A stretch of DNA of 64,000 bases from Bacteroidales bacterium M3 (GCA_001689445.1 LUJN01000040.1:19999-83998); one strand, 5' to 3'; numbered from the stretch's first letter, positions 52,170 through 61,927 are shown. The notes: generated from the sequence alone by a model not told the origin. A program made the numbers and translations.

Positions 52170-54008
52170 TCACAGCTTGGAGTCGACGAGGCGTATCTTC
52201 TGCTCAAGGGCCGTAATCTCGTCCTTGATGCGCTGCATACGACGCTCCATCTCCTTGAGCATTGAGTTTCCGCTCTTTGACTTGGCTGTCAGGAACGTGA
52301 GGTTGTTCTCATACGTGTGCAGCTCCTGGCGCTTCTGCTCATAGGCACGCACGAGACGCTCGCGCTCGCGCGACAGCTTCTGGGAGTCGTCGCCCATGCC
52401 GGCCACGGCACTTTCAAAAGATGCCATGCGGGCATTGTTGCCGCGTATGTCGAGACGCTCGTAAAGCCCGTCGACCAAGGCGCGGTAGGTGTCGTACACC
52501 TTGTCCTTCTCCTTGAACGGCACATGCCCCACCTGCTGCCAGCGCGACATGCAGCCGCGCACGGTCTTAATGGCCTCGTCACGCGGGGTCTCGTCGGTGA
52601 TGGCCTTCAACTCGTCGATAATCTGCTGTTTCTGCTTCAGGTTGGCCTGCTCGGCCTGACGTGTGCCCGAGGCGTTCTTCTTGCGCTGTTCAAAGAAGTA
52701 GTCGCAGGCGGCAAGGAAACGGTGCCAGATGGCGTCGCTCTGCTTCTTGGCCACCGGGCCTATAGTCTTCCACTCCTTCTGCAGCTCCACGAGGGTGTCG
52801 GCAGTCTTCTTCCAGTCGGTGCTATCCTTCAGTGCCTCGGCACGCTCGCAAAGGGCGGTCTTCTTCTCAAGGTTGACGGCAAGGTCATCCTTCATCTGCT
52901 TGAAGAACTCAGCCTTGGCGCCAAAGAACTTGTCGCACGTCTCGCGGAAGCGGGCAAACAGCTGGTTGTTGACCTTGCGCGATGCAAAACCGAGCTTTTT
53001 CCAGTCATCCTGGGCCGCGATAATCTGCTTGGTCATCTCGTCCCATGCGTTATAGCCTTTCAACGCCGAGAAGTCCAGAGCCTCGACACGCTCGCATATG
53101 GCGGTCTTGGCGGCCTCGTTCTCGCGCTCCGCGGCCTTGCGCTCCTCAAAGTGAGCCTGATATTTCTTGTTGATGACGGCCGACGCGTCCTTGAAGCGGT
53201 TCCATATCTCATCGCGGATATCCTTGGCCACGGGGCCTACGTCGCGCCACTTGTCGTGAAGTTCCTGCAGGCGGCGGAACGCCGTGATGACATCCTCTTC
53301 CTTGTCGAGGGCTTCTGCCTCATCCACAAGCAGCTGCTTGGCTTCAAGATTCTTGCGGAAGTCGTAGTCGCGGAGGTCCTTGTTGATTTTGAGTTGGTCG
53401 TAATAGTGCTCCACGGCAGCCTGATAGGTTTTCCATATCTCGCTCTGCTCGGTGGGGGCCACCTCGCCAATCTCCTTAAACTCCTGCTGCAGGTCCTTGA
53501 CGCGGTTGTACTGCTTGCCCACGTTGTCGGTGTCGGCGGCGATGTCGAGTATTTCGACGATTATCGCCTTTTTCTTGTCGAGATTGCGCTGGCGCTCGGC
53601 CTCCTGCTCGGCAAGCCGGGCAGCCTTTTTCTCCTTTATGGCGTTGAGCAGTTCCTTGAAGCGTGCCTCATCCTCGTCGGGCTTGGCGGCAAACGCCTCC
53701 GGCTCGTTGCCTGCGGCGATAAACGCTTCGCGTTCAACCGCTATCTCATTGTTGCGTAGCGCGTAAAATGCCTGTTTGAGGCGCGTCACCTCGTCACGCC
53801 CCACCTCGTCGGCGTCGCGCGAGGCGAGCGTGCCGGCAAAGGCAAGCACCTCCTCCTTGCTGTTGAGGGGGACAATAGGCTGGTTTTTCTCAATCTCATC
53901 GACAGACACCTCGACGGCTGCCTCGGCAGACGGTTCAATCGGGGTCTCGTTCAAGGTTACGTCCTTCTCCACATTTTCTGCGGACAGGGGCATTTCACAC
54001 GGTTCCAT
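52170..54008 (-). CDS. DUF349 repeat protein
   Basis: The 612-residue acidic and basic-mixed protein is almost all helical, with several DUF349 repeats (about 70 residues each, with W..VG.V....D.IW.RF-type patterns, e.g. WKTIGPVAKKQSDAIWHRF) and a C-terminal coiled coil. DUF349 proteins occur across bacteria; in Bacteroidetes they are long like this one. Function is unsettled. Its promoter box TATATTTG is at 54088-54095. Confidence 0.9.
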   Translation of the reverse strand: MEPCEMPLSAENVEKDVTLNETPIEPSAEAAVEVSVDEIEKNQPIVPLNSKEEVLAFAGTLASRDADEVGRDEVTRLKQAFYALRNNEIAVEREAFIAAGNEPEAFAAKPDEDEARFKELLNAIKEKKAARLAEQEAERQRNLDKKKAIIVEILDIAADTDNVGKQYNRVKDLQQEFKEIGEVAPTEQSEIWKTYQAAVEHYYDQLKINKDLRDYDFRKNLEAKQLLVDEAEALDKEEDVITAFRRLQELHDKWRDVGPVAKDIRDEIWNRFKDASAVINKKYQAHFEERKAAERENEAAKTAICERVEALDFSALKGYNAWDEMTKQIIAAQDDWKKLGFASRKVNNQLFARFRETCDKFFGAKAEFFKQMKDDLAVNLEKKTALCERAEALKDSTDWKKTADTLVELQKEWKTIGPVAKKQSDAIWHRFLAACDYFFEQRKKNASGTRQAEQANLKQKQQIIDELKAITDETPRDEAIKTVRGCMSRWQQVGHVPFKEKDKVYDTYRALVDGLYERLDIRGNNARMASFESAVAGMGDDSQKLSRERERLVRAYEQKRQELHTYENNLTFLTAKSKSGNSMLKEMERRMQRIKDEITALEQKIRLVDSKL

Positions 54009-54087
54009 TACACAAAAAGCTGTTTATTAATAGTTTAATATTCCCGTCTCATGGGTGGTATTATCCCACTGACGCAAATAAGATTGC

Positions 54088-54095
54088 CAAATATA
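54088..54095 (-). promoter_or_regulatory. -7 element TATATTTG of the DUF349 gene
   Basis: A full match on the minus strand, about 80 bases before the ATG at 54008. Confidence 0.5.
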
Positions 54096-54199
54096 GTCAT
54101 TATTTCCCTATTATCCCCCACTTTTTCCAAAATTTTCACCTACGGCACTCGGGAACACTTACAGCAGTTGGATTGTTTTATCCTAAAAACTATGATATT

Positions 54200-54829
54200 A
54201 TGAGAAAGTTTTACCTTGCAGCCATATGTGCCCTGCTATGCGGCGCAGCGGCATCGGCACAGTCGCTCTATACCCAGCCGGGCGTGAAGCCCTATTGGGG
54301 TATCCGTGCAGGTCTCGACATCAGTTGCCCGTCCGACACCTATTACTACAATGTTGGTGCGGGAGGATTCGTAGGCGGGGTGTTCAACGTCCCGGTGGTA
54401 TCCAATTTCTTTATCGAGCCGGGCATCACGCTCTACTACGACACATGGTCGCCCGACTCGGGAGGCCCTATCAACGAATATGACGGCGACAGCTACCGCC
54501 AGTTCGGTATGCGCGTGCCGGTGATGCTGGGCTACCACTACCCCATAAACCAATATGTCGACCTGTCAATATTCTCCGGCCCGATGCTCGATGTGGGCTT
54601 CTCGTCGGAGTACCACGACGACACCCTCGCCACCAACACCTCCATGTACAAGGACCGCGAGGGCTTCAACCGTGTCAACTGCTCGTGGAACGTCGGTCTC
54701 GGCGTGAGCGTCTATGACGTCTACTTCTCCGTCACTGGTGCATTCGGCATGACCAACATGAACAAGCGTTCTCCCTACTCCAACTGGAACATGAACACCG
54801 TCTCCATCGCCGTCGGCTACAACTTCTAA
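54200..54829 (+). CDS. OmpX-like outer-membrane beta-barrel protein
   Basis: From the ATG at 54200 the protein has 209 residues. It has a signal peptide (LAAICALLCGAAASAQ) and about eight alternating amphipathic strands ending in VSIAVGYNF with C-terminal Phe, as in small porin-family (OMP_b-brl) proteins. A start at 54173 would put charged residues before the signal and is less likely. Function unknown; it may be a structural or adhesion barrel. Monocistronic. Confidence 0.85.
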   Translation: MRKFYLAAICALLCGAAASAQSLYTQPGVKPYWGIRAGLDISCPSDTYYYNVGAGGFVGGVFNVPVVSNFFIEPGITLYYDTWSPDSGGPINEYDGDSYRQFGMRVPVMLGYHYPINQYVDLSIFSGPMLDVGFSSEYHDDTLATNTSMYKDREGFNRVNCSWNVGLGVSVYDVYFSVTGAFGMTNMNKRSPYSNWNMNTVSIAVGYNF

Positions 54830-54860
54830 CCCCCTCCCGACATACGGACATAATTTTTTA

Positions 54861-54940
54861 AGACATAAGAACATAGGTACATAGGGCTACGCAGAACAAT
54901 TAATCATCGCGTAGCCCTATGTACCTATGTCCTTATGTCT
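54861..54940. terminator. 32-bp hairpin built of ACATA repeats, bidirectional
   Basis: Arms 54861-54892 and 54909-54940 are complementary at 31 of 32 positions around a 16-base loop. The arm itself is a run of ACATAAG/ACATAGG units ending in GCTACGC. It lies between convergent genes and is flanked by A/T, so it can stop both transcripts. Confidence 0.75.
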
Positions 54941-54952
54941 ATATCCGTGCGT

Positions 54953-55678
54953 CTAAAGTAGTTGGGGCAGGGAGGTGACGGTAGGAATGCCGGGCCGCGC
55001 GTCGCCGAGACCGGCGCGGTTGAAGTAGACGGCCTGCCAGCCCGCGCCGGTCGCGCCGTCGATGTCGGCGACAGGATTGTCCCCTATCATGAGCATACGC
55101 GACGGGGCGGCATATCCCGCGAGACGCATCGCGTGGTCAAAAATACGGCGGTCGGGCTTCTGAATGCCGATGTCATCACTCAGCACCACATGGCTAAAGT
55201 AGTCCCCGATACCGGCGGTGGCAATCTTGCGGTATTGCACCTCCTTGAATCCGTTTGACAATATGCCCATCGGTATACCGCGCTGCCGCAGATGCCCGAG
55301 AAGCTCCATTGCCCCCTCCACCATATGCCGCCCCTGCGCGAGCAGGTCGAGATAGGCCGTGTCAAGTTCATGCCAGCGGGCCACAGCCTCATCGCGGGGG
55401 CAGCCGCCGTCGATGAGCGGCAGCGCGAACCTGTCGCGGCGCAACGCCTCCTTGGTGGTCGCGCCTGCGGCATACAGTGCCCACAGTTCGCGGTTGTGGC
55501 GCATGTAACACTCACACCACGCCTCCACCGTCGCAAACCACCGCCCAAGCTCTGCCACATCGTGAAGACGCTCCAGCGCCTCGTGTGAATTGGCATGAAA
55601 ATCCTGCAACGTGTCGTCAAGGTCGAGCCACACCATCGCGACATCCCGTGACCTGATAATATCATCTATCATATTCAT
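54953..55678 (-). CDS. HAD-superfamily hydrolase, YjjG-like nucleotidase
   Basis: The protein has about 240 residues with the HAD motif I WLDLDDTLQDF, a helical cap, SNGFKEVQYRK (motif II) and IGDNPVADIDGA (motif IV). The nearest known type is YjjG, which dephosphorylates non-canonical pyrimidine nucleotides. ATGs at 55678 and 55672 are both plausible starts. It follows the transporter gene by 11 bases, so the two form an operon. Confidence 0.87.
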   Translation of the reverse strand: MNMIDDIIRSRDVAMVWLDLDDTLQDFHANSHEALERLHDVAELGRWFATVEAWCECYMRHNRELWALYAAGATTKEALRRDRFALPLIDGGCPRDEAVARWHELDTAYLDLLAQGRHMVEGAMELLGHLRQRGIPMGILSNGFKEVQYRKIATAGIGDYFSHVVLSDDIGIQKPDRRIFDHAMRLAGYAAPSRMLMIGDNPVADIDGATGAGWQAVYFNRAGLGDARPGIPTVTSLPQLL

Positions 55679-55689
55679 GAGCACACAGT

Positions 55690-56373
55690 TCAAAGTTCAT
55701 TGACACGCCACCACTTGTAGGAGATGCCACGGTCGATGACCTCCACGCCACCCTCGAGACGCTTTATGCGCCTCACCACCCTTACGGTGACAGGCAGCAC
55801 GACAATCTCATAGGCGGTCTTCAATAACGCCTGGGTGATGACAAGGCTGAAGATGACGCCCCACGGCAGCACGCCTCCAAACGCTATGGGGAAGAATATC
55901 AGCGAGTCGGTCCCCTCGCCCCACAGGGTCGACACGATGGCCCGCAGCGAGAAGTTGCGCGCGCCGTCGCGGGCTTTCATCTTGCTCATGACAAAGGCGT
56001 TGACCATCGAGCCGCAGACAAAGGCAATGAAGCTCGCCGCCGTAATTCTCGGCACCGAACCGTATATCGCCTCCATCGCCTCCTGATGGTTCCAATCCGC
56101 GCCTCCGGGGAGCCACATCCCGACCTGGAGAAACAGCGTCACCAACGCGTTCATCGCAAATCCGAGCCATATCGCCAGCCGCGCCTTGCGGAAGCCGTAG
56201 ACCTCCACGATGCAGTCATTTATTATATAGGAGAGCGGGAAGACGACCACTCCGGCGGTAATAGTCATCACGCCAAGGTCTACGACCTTGATTTCCATAA
56301 GGTTAGACACTATCAGACAGACACAGAACGTGACCGTCAGCAACAAAAACGGTAAAGTGATATTCCTGTTCAT
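55690..56373 (-). CDS. Queuosine precursor transporter (YhhQ/VUT family)
   Basis: From the ATG at 56373 the protein has 227 residues and about six membrane helices (for example PFLLLTVTFCVCLIVSNLM). The family motif NDCIVEVYGFRKAR is near residue 50, and FVCGSMVNAFVMSKMK is in the middle. YhhQ imports preQ0/preQ1 for queuosine in tRNA. The reading frame continues upstream, but that part is hydrophilic, Cys-rich and crosses the promoter box at 56424-56431, so it is excluded. Confidence 0.9.
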   Translation of the reverse strand: MNRNITLPFLLLTVTFCVCLIVSNLMEIKVVDLGVMTITAGVVVFPLSYIINDCIVEVYGFRKARLAIWLGFAMNALVTLFLQVGMWLPGGADWNHQEAMEAIYGSVPRITAASFIAFVCGSMVNAFVMSKMKARDGARNFSLRAIVSTLWGEGTDSLIFFPIAFGGVLPWGVIFSLVITQALLKTAYEIVVLPVTVRVVRRIKRLEGGVEVIDRGISYKWWRVNEL

Positions 56374-56423
56374 TGATTCTTGTTTTTTACGAGGTAGCAA
56401 GCACTCGGTGAGTTTAACGACTA

Positions 56424-56431
56424 CAAAATTA
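56424..56431 (-). promoter_or_regulatory. -7 element TAATTTTG of the transporter-nucleotidase unit
   Basis: A full match on the minus strand, 50 bases before the ATG at 56373. Confidence 0.55.
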
Positions 56432-56560
56432 CAACAAATTTTGCAGCCGCCACAATCCACGTGACGCAATAGCGAAATAATTATGAATTATTATCTATTG
56501 GGCAACCGATAACATCACATGCAACGCCGGAGCGCGCCGTCACGCGGGCGGGAGGGTGCG

Positions 56561-56779
56561 TCATTTGTCATTGGATAGAATCGACTGCAGCTCCTTGTCG
56601 GTAGCTGTAAGTCGGCTGCGGCATTCAGCCAGCAGCTCCGTGGCTCGGCGTGTGTAGGCGGCCAAGAGGTCTATGTCGAGCGCATCGCTTTGCATCTGTC
56701 GCAGTATATCCTCAAGCTCACTCACAGCCTTGTTATAGCTAAGTTCCTTTACGGGGATGAATTCAGGTGTATTTGACAT
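56561..56779 (-). CDS. xseB: Exodeoxyribonuclease VII small subunit
   Basis: The 72-residue helical protein has the family pattern SYNKAVSELEDILRQMQ and a second helix ending AECRSRLTATDKELQ. XseB subunits bind along the large subunit XseA and control its exonuclease activity. It follows xseA by 12 bases. Confidence 0.93.
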   Translation of the reverse strand: MSNTPEFIPVKELSYNKAVSELEDILRQMQSDALDIDLLAAYTRRATELLAECRSRLTATDKELQSILSNDK

Positions 56780-56791
56780 CGTCGTATTGCG

Positions 56792-58102
56792 TTATTGTTT
56801 TATTGAAACCATCACTCCCTCAGCCAGTGTCGTTTCAAGCCTTGCCCCCGCCGGGATGTCGGCTTCATTTGTCACGGCATGACCGTTGAAGCGCGTTATT
56901 GAATAGCCTCGTTTTAGTGTCGACATAGGCGACAGCGCGTCGAGAAGTCGGTTCATCGAGTCAAGTCGGGTCGACCGACGCTCTATGGCATTGGCCGTCG
57001 TCAGCTTGAGTGTCGACTCCAAAGCCTCAAGACGCGACAGCTGCGGGATGATGCGCTTCGACGCCACCGACTGCAACGCCATCGCGTAACGCGCCATCTT
57101 ATTGTGGGAACGCTCAAGCATTCCACGGGCAACCGAAGGAATGGCGCCCTCCATCTGTCCGAGCTGAATCTTACATCCTGCCAGACGCTCCCTGACGGCA
57201 TGCACTATGTCGTTGCCGAGGCGGTCAAGGCGGTCAAGCGCCATGGCACCCTGCTCGATAAGCCACTCGGCCGCAGCCGTGGGGGTCTTAACGCGTATAT
57301 TGGCCACATAGTCCAGTATCGTCACATCGCGCTCATGGCCAATTCCCACAATCACAGGAAGCGGAAACTGAGCCACAGCCGCAGCAAGGTCATAGTTCTC
57401 AAATCCCATCAAGTCGCTTGTGGCACCACCGCCGCGAATTATCACCACGCCGTCCCATTGCTCCTGCTCGACAGCGATAAGGCCAAGGGCGGCAATGACG
57501 CTCTGAGCCGTGCGCTCGCCCTGCATTATGGCCGGGAACAACCGGGTCGTGAAGCGAAGGCCAAGCTGATTGCCATTGAGCTGGTTCATGAAATCGCCAT
57601 AACCGGCAGCACCCTCGGCCGACACGATCGCAATGCGCAGCGGGGGCTCATTCCAGCATAGGCTGCGGTTCATGTCGAGGATTCCCTCGGCCTTCAGCCG
57701 GGCAAGCATCTCCTTGCGGCGGCGCAAAAGATCGCCCATGGTGTACTCAGGATTTACGGCATTGATGACCAGCGACATCCCGTACACCGGATGCATCGAC
57801 ACCGACGCCCTCACCATGACCTTAAGCCCGGTGGCGAAATCCTGACCGGTGGCAATATAGAAGTCGGAGCGCAATCGCGAAAACACGTTGGCCCAGATGG
57901 CTGCACGGGCCTTTGCCACAGTAGCACCCGTGTCGGGGTCCTTCTGCAGCAGCTCCATGTAACAGTGCCCTCCGCGCACGGCGACATCGCTCAATTCGGC
58001 AGTGACCCACACATTCTGAGTCGATGAATTGGTGACGAGTTCGGCTATGCGCCGATTAAGCTGATACAGGGTCAACGCTTCCACTTGCCGCGACTTGCTC
58101 AC
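56792..58102 (-). CDS. xseA: Exodeoxyribonuclease VII large subunit
   Basis: The 436-residue protein has an N-terminal OB-fold (VWVTAELSDVAVRGGHCYMELLQKD), the catalytic domain (IAIVSAEGAAGYGDF; GGGATSDLMGFENYDLAAAVAQ; IGHERDVTILDYVA) and a coiled-coil C-terminal region that binds XseB. It degrades single-stranded DNA. It starts with GTG at 58102, overlapping the stop of the preceding gene (GTGA), which implies translational coupling. Confidence 0.94.
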   Translation of the reverse strand: MSKSRQVEALTLYQLNRRIAELVTNSSTQNVWVTAELSDVAVRGGHCYMELLQKDPDTGATVAKARAAIWANVFSRLRSDFYIATGQDFATGLKVMVRASVSMHPVYGMSLVINAVNPEYTMGDLLRRRKEMLARLKAEGILDMNRSLCWNEPPLRIAIVSAEGAAGYGDFMNQLNGNQLGLRFTTRLFPAIMQGERTAQSVIAALGLIAVEQEQWDGVVIIRGGGATSDLMGFENYDLAAAVAQFPLPVIVGIGHERDVTILDYVANIRVKTPTAAAEWLIEQGAMALDRLDRLGNDIVHAVRERLAGCKIQLGQMEGAIPSVARGMLERSHNKMARYAMALQSVASKRIIPQLSRLEALESTLKLTTANAIERRSTRLDSMNRLLDALSPMSTLKRGYSITRFNGHAVTNEADIPAGARLETTLAEGVMVSIKQ

Positions 58103-58743
58103 TTCTGCTTAACCATGCGGCTTCCGTTCCACTTGTAGACGAGCTGCTCGCGAAGCAGCGGAGCCACCATCGAATATATGTCCTCCGAGAGGAATTGCTT
58201 AAGATTATTGGTCAGCGTAAGCGTCGAGGTTGCCGGGTCGTAAGTATAGGATGCCAGCATGAACGGCACCATATTGGTAACCTCGTCGGGAGTCTTGCGG
58301 CCGGCATCGGTGAGCCAGTCGGTCATCGAAGGGGCTTCAAACCTCGACTTGGTGTCATATTGCTGCCACGATGGAGAGTAGAATGTTATGCGGCTGTCGG
58401 GAGCCGGAGTAGCGACAGTTGAAATAAGCGCTATACAACCACCGTTGCTCTTATCGGTAAGAATCGACAGCTGATAGCTCGACGCATCGGTCATGGCTAT
58501 CTTTATGTCGTTGTCGGTCAGCTCGGTAACACGCGATCGGCCCTGCAATGAGTTCTGAGTGGCCGTCGACGAACCGCTGTTGAAGTAGTCGACCATGTCG
58601 AGGCGTGCGTTCTTGTCAAGTAACGGGAACACCGACATGGGCGCATTGGTGAAAGCGTCGACCGACTTAAGCTGAGCCATTGCCGAAGGTGTTACCGCAA
58701 TCATGGCGACCACGCCTATAAAAAGTTGCTTTAAGATATTCAT
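58099..58743 (-). CDS. DUF3256 family protein
   Basis: From the ATG at 58743 the protein has 214 residues. It has a signal peptide (IGVVAMIAVTPSAMAQ), then the Bacteroidetes-specific DUF3256 pattern (AFTNAPMSVFPLLDKNARLDMVDYF; a C-terminal LLREQLVYKWNGSRMV). Likely periplasmic; function unknown. It sits in a tight operon between a DEAD-box helicase (20 bases upstream) and xseA (4-base overlap). Confidence 0.88.
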   Translation of the reverse strand: MNILKQLFIGVVAMIAVTPSAMAQLKSVDAFTNAPMSVFPLLDKNARLDMVDYFNSGSSTATQNSLQGRSRVTELTDNDIKIAMTDASSYQLSILTDKSNGGCIALISTVATPAPDSRITFYSPSWQQYDTKSRFEAPSMTDWLTDAGRKTPDEVTNMVPFMLASYTYDPATSTLTLTNNLKQFLSEDIYSMVAPLLREQLVYKWNGSRMVKQK

Positions 58744-58763
58744 AATCAATGAGTGAGAGATTA

Positions 58764-60539
58764 TTATTTCTTGTGTGAGCCTTTTCGCCCCTTCTTATTT
58801 ATGAACTTGTCAAAGTTGCCGTTGGCCTGCTTGCCTGCACCTGCCGATGCCGCCTCACGCTTGCGACGAGTGGCTGCACGCGAATAGTCCTTTTCGGGAT
58901 CGGCAATCTCGGCATAGAGCTTATGACCCACAAAGTCGATGTGGTTCAAAGCCTCGACCACCCTGCGGGCATCATTCTTCTTGACATCAAACAGCGAGTA
59001 ACCGGGCATCAGGTCGATTCGACCCACATCGATACGCGGTCCCGGCACCGAATGGTTGAGTATGTCGATGAGATTTCCGGCATAGAATCCGTCGCTCTTT
59101 CCGGCGTTGACATATATTCGGGCCATGCCACGGTCGGCCGTGCGGCGATCCTTCTCTTCGGCGGTGCGGGGCTTTGACAGCTCCTTGCGCTCCTTCTTCG
59201 ACAGTTTTTCATCGATAAAGTCAATTGCGGGAGCATCCTTGTAATATTCAAGAAGGCGGTTGAACTCCAGCGAAACTACGCGCTTAAGCAAGTCCTCCTG
59301 CGACAGCCATCCGAGCTTACGGCTCACTCCGGGCAGATATTTTGCAATTTCATCATCGTCAACCTTCACGCGCTCAAGCCTGTCGGCAAGATTGTAAAGC
59401 TGCTTCTCGATGATGTGGGCCGGTGTGGGCACTTCCTTGCGCTCAAAAGTCTTTCCGATGCGCTTCTCAATCTCACGCAACTTGTTGCGCTCGCGAGAGT
59501 GGATGATGGCGATTGACACACCCGTCTTGCCGGCTCGGCCCGTACGGCCCGAACGATGGGTGTAGGTGGCTATGTCGTCGGGCAGGCCGTAGTTTATGAC
59601 ATGAGTGAGGTTGCTCACATCAAGGCCGCGCGCCGCAACATCAGTGGCAACAAGGAGCCTCAGCACATGGTCGCGGAATTTCTTCATCACCACATCACGC
59701 TGGGTCTGCGACAATTCACCGTGCAGCGAGTCGGCGTTATATCCGTCCTGAATCAGCCAGTCGGCCACCTCCTGGGTTTCCTTGCGGGTGCGGCAGAATA
59801 TGATTCCGTATATATTGGGATTGTCGTCGGCTATGCGTTTAAGCGCGAGATATTTGTCGCGGGCATTCACCATGTAGTAGACATGCTTTACGTTCTCGGC
59901 ACCTTCGTTCTTGGTGCCTATCACAAACTCCTGGGGGTTGTGCATGTACTTGGCGGCGATTTTGGCAATCTCCTGCGGCATTGTAGCCGAGAAGAGGAGC
60001 ATCTTGCGATTCTCGGGCACATGGCTCAGGATGTCGTTTATGTCGTCGACAAAGCCCATGTTGAGCATCTCGTCGGCCTCGTCAAGAATCACGGTGTGTA
60101 CATCGTCGAGCTTCACCACGCCACGGTTTATGAGGTCGATGAGTCGGCCCGGTGTAGCCACTATCACCTGCACTCCTCGCTTAAGACTGCGTATCTGGCT
60201 TTCAATGCTTGAACCTCCGTAGACGGGAAGCACCTCAAGGCGGGGAATGTATTTGGAAAAGTCGGCCAGGTCACTTCCTATCTGCAGGCACAGCTCGCGT
60301 GTGGGAGCTATAATCAGCGCCTGGGGTACATTGAGCGATATGTCGATGCGCTGCAGCACCGGCAGCCCGAAAGCCGCGGTTTTTCCCGTTCCGGTCTGCG
60401 CAAGCGCAACTACATCACCATCCTCATTCAGCAGGTGGGGAATCACCTTCTCCTGCACCGGCATCGGATTCTCAAATCCGAGCTCCTCGATGGCTTTGCG
60501 CAAGTCGTCACGTACGCCCAATTCTTCAAATGTCTTCAT
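58764..60539 (-). CDS. deaD: DEAD-box RNA helicase (DeaD/CsdA type)
   Basis: The 591-residue protein has the Q-motif GFENPMPVQ, Walker A AQTGTGKT, the DEAD box ILDEADEML, SAT, and the helicase C domain with HRSGRTGRAG. A DbpA-type RNA-binding domain follows (about 480-560; ARIYVNAGKSDGFYAGNLIDIL), then a basic tail. It remodels RNA, probably rRNA or structured mRNAs in ribosome assembly or in the cold. It lies 53 bases after der. Confidence 0.94.
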   Translation of the reverse strand: MKTFEELGVRDDLRKAIEELGFENPMPVQEKVIPHLLNEDGDVVALAQTGTGKTAAFGLPVLQRIDISLNVPQALIIAPTRELCLQIGSDLADFSKYIPRLEVLPVYGGSSIESQIRSLKRGVQVIVATPGRLIDLINRGVVKLDDVHTVILDEADEMLNMGFVDDINDILSHVPENRKMLLFSATMPQEIAKIAAKYMHNPQEFVIGTKNEGAENVKHVYYMVNARDKYLALKRIADDNPNIYGIIFCRTRKETQEVADWLIQDGYNADSLHGELSQTQRDVVMKKFRDHVLRLLVATDVAARGLDVSNLTHVINYGLPDDIATYTHRSGRTGRAGKTGVSIAIIHSRERNKLREIEKRIGKTFERKEVPTPAHIIEKQLYNLADRLERVKVDDDEIAKYLPGVSRKLGWLSQEDLLKRVVSLEFNRLLEYYKDAPAIDFIDEKLSKKERKELSKPRTAEEKDRRTADRGMARIYVNAGKSDGFYAGNLIDILNHSVPGPRIDVGRIDLMPGYSLFDVKKNDARRVVEALNHIDFVGHKLYAEIADPEKDYSRAATRRKREAASAGAGKQANGNFDKFINKKGRKGSHKK

Positions 60540-60592
60540 TGTTCAGTTCTCTTAAATTACAGTAAACGCGTTATGTCAAGGTGCATGTCATG

Positions 60593-61909
60593 CTATTTCT
60601 CGCGCATGAATATATTTATGGGCGTACCGCTGAAGTCCCACTTCTCCCTTATCTTATTCTCAAGATAGCGTCGATAGGGATCCTTGACCCACTGCGGAAG
60701 ATTGCAGAAGAATACAACTGTGGGAATCATCGACTCCTTCAGCATTGTAACATACTTGATTTTGATATATTTTCCCTTATTGGCCGGCGGAGGATAAGCA
60801 CCTATAACCTCCTGCATGTAGACATTGAGCTGCGAGGTGGGGATGACGCGCTCGCGGTTCTTGTAGACATCGACCGCGGTTTCAATCACCTTGTATATGC
60901 GCTGCTTGGTCAGGGCCGAACCGAATATTATCGGGAAATCGGTGAACGGGGCGAAGCGCTGCCTTATGGAATTGGCGAAGAAGTCGATTGCCTTCTGCGA
61001 CTTGTCCTCGACGAGGTCCCACTTGTTGACACACACCACCAGACCCTTCTTGTTGCGCTGAATCAGCGAGAAGATGCTCACATCCTGACTTTCGATGCCT
61101 CGCGTGGCATCAATCATGAGGATGCACACATCCGATGCCTCGATGGCGCGTATCGAGCGGATAACCGAGTAGTACTCGATGTCCTCGTTTACCTTGGTTT
61201 TCTTGCGTATTCCGGCGGTGTCGACAAGATAGAAGTCGAAGCCGAACTTGTTGTATCGCGTATATATCGAATCGCGGGTCGTGCCGGCGATATCGGTCAC
61301 TATATTGCGGTCCTCGCCGATGAACGAATTGATTATCGACGACTTTCCGGCGTTGGGACGGCCAACAATGGCAAAACGCGGTATGCGCTCAAGCTGCTCC
61401 TCGGTGTCGTCCTCTTCGGGAAGATCCTTCACCACCTCGTCGAGCAAGTCGCCTGTGCCCGAGCCGTTGGAAGCCGACACGGGATAGGGTTCTCCAAGCC
61501 CGAGCGAATAGAACTCAGGCACGTTGTAGAGCCAATCGTTGGAATCGACCTTGTTGGCAACAAGTATCACCGGCTTCTTAGAGCGTCGCAATATTTCGGC
61601 CACATGGTCGTCAAGGTCGGTAACGCCGTTCATGGCGTCCACGACAAACAATATTACATCGGCCTCCTCGATTGCAAGGTGTACCTGCTTGTTTATCTCG
61701 CTTTCAAAGATATCGTCGGAGTTGACCACCCATCCGCCGGTGTCGACAATTGAAAATTCCTTACCGCACCAGTCGACCTTGCCATACTGCCGGTCACGCG
61801 TGGTACCGGCGGTGTCGTTTACAATCGCGGTACGAGTCTGTGTAAGGCGGTTGAAAAGGGTTGATTTACCCACATTGGGGCGTCCTACGATAGCTACAAG
61901 TCTTCCCAT
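60593..61909 (-). CDS. der: Ribosome biogenesis GTPase Der (EngA)
   Basis: From the ATG at 61909 the protein has 438 residues. It has two tandem GTPase domains (GRPNVGKSTLFN at 8 and GRPNAGKSSIINS at about 180; matching DTAG and NKWD motifs) and a C-terminal KH-like domain. Der is needed for 50S subunit maturation. A full TAAATTTG promoter box lies about 20 bases before the ATG. The frame extends upstream without homology and is excluded. Confidence 0.96.
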   Translation of the reverse strand: MGRLVAIVGRPNVGKSTLFNRLTQTRTAIVNDTAGTTRDRQYGKVDWCGKEFSIVDTGGWVVNSDDIFESEINKQVHLAIEEADVILFVVDAMNGVTDLDDHVAEILRRSKKPVILVANKVDSNDWLYNVPEFYSLGLGEPYPVSASNGSGTGDLLDEVVKDLPEEDDTEEQLERIPRFAIVGRPNAGKSSIINSFIGEDRNIVTDIAGTTRDSIYTRYNKFGFDFYLVDTAGIRKKTKVNEDIEYYSVIRSIRAIEASDVCILMIDATRGIESQDVSIFSLIQRNKKGLVVCVNKWDLVEDKSQKAIDFFANSIRQRFAPFTDFPIIFGSALTKQRIYKVIETAVDVYKNRERVIPTSQLNVYMQEVIGAYPPPANKGKYIKIKYVTMLKESMIPTVVFFCNLPQWVKDPYRRYLENKIREKWDFSGTPINIFMREK

Positions 61910-61927
61910 ATTAATAATTTTAAAATG

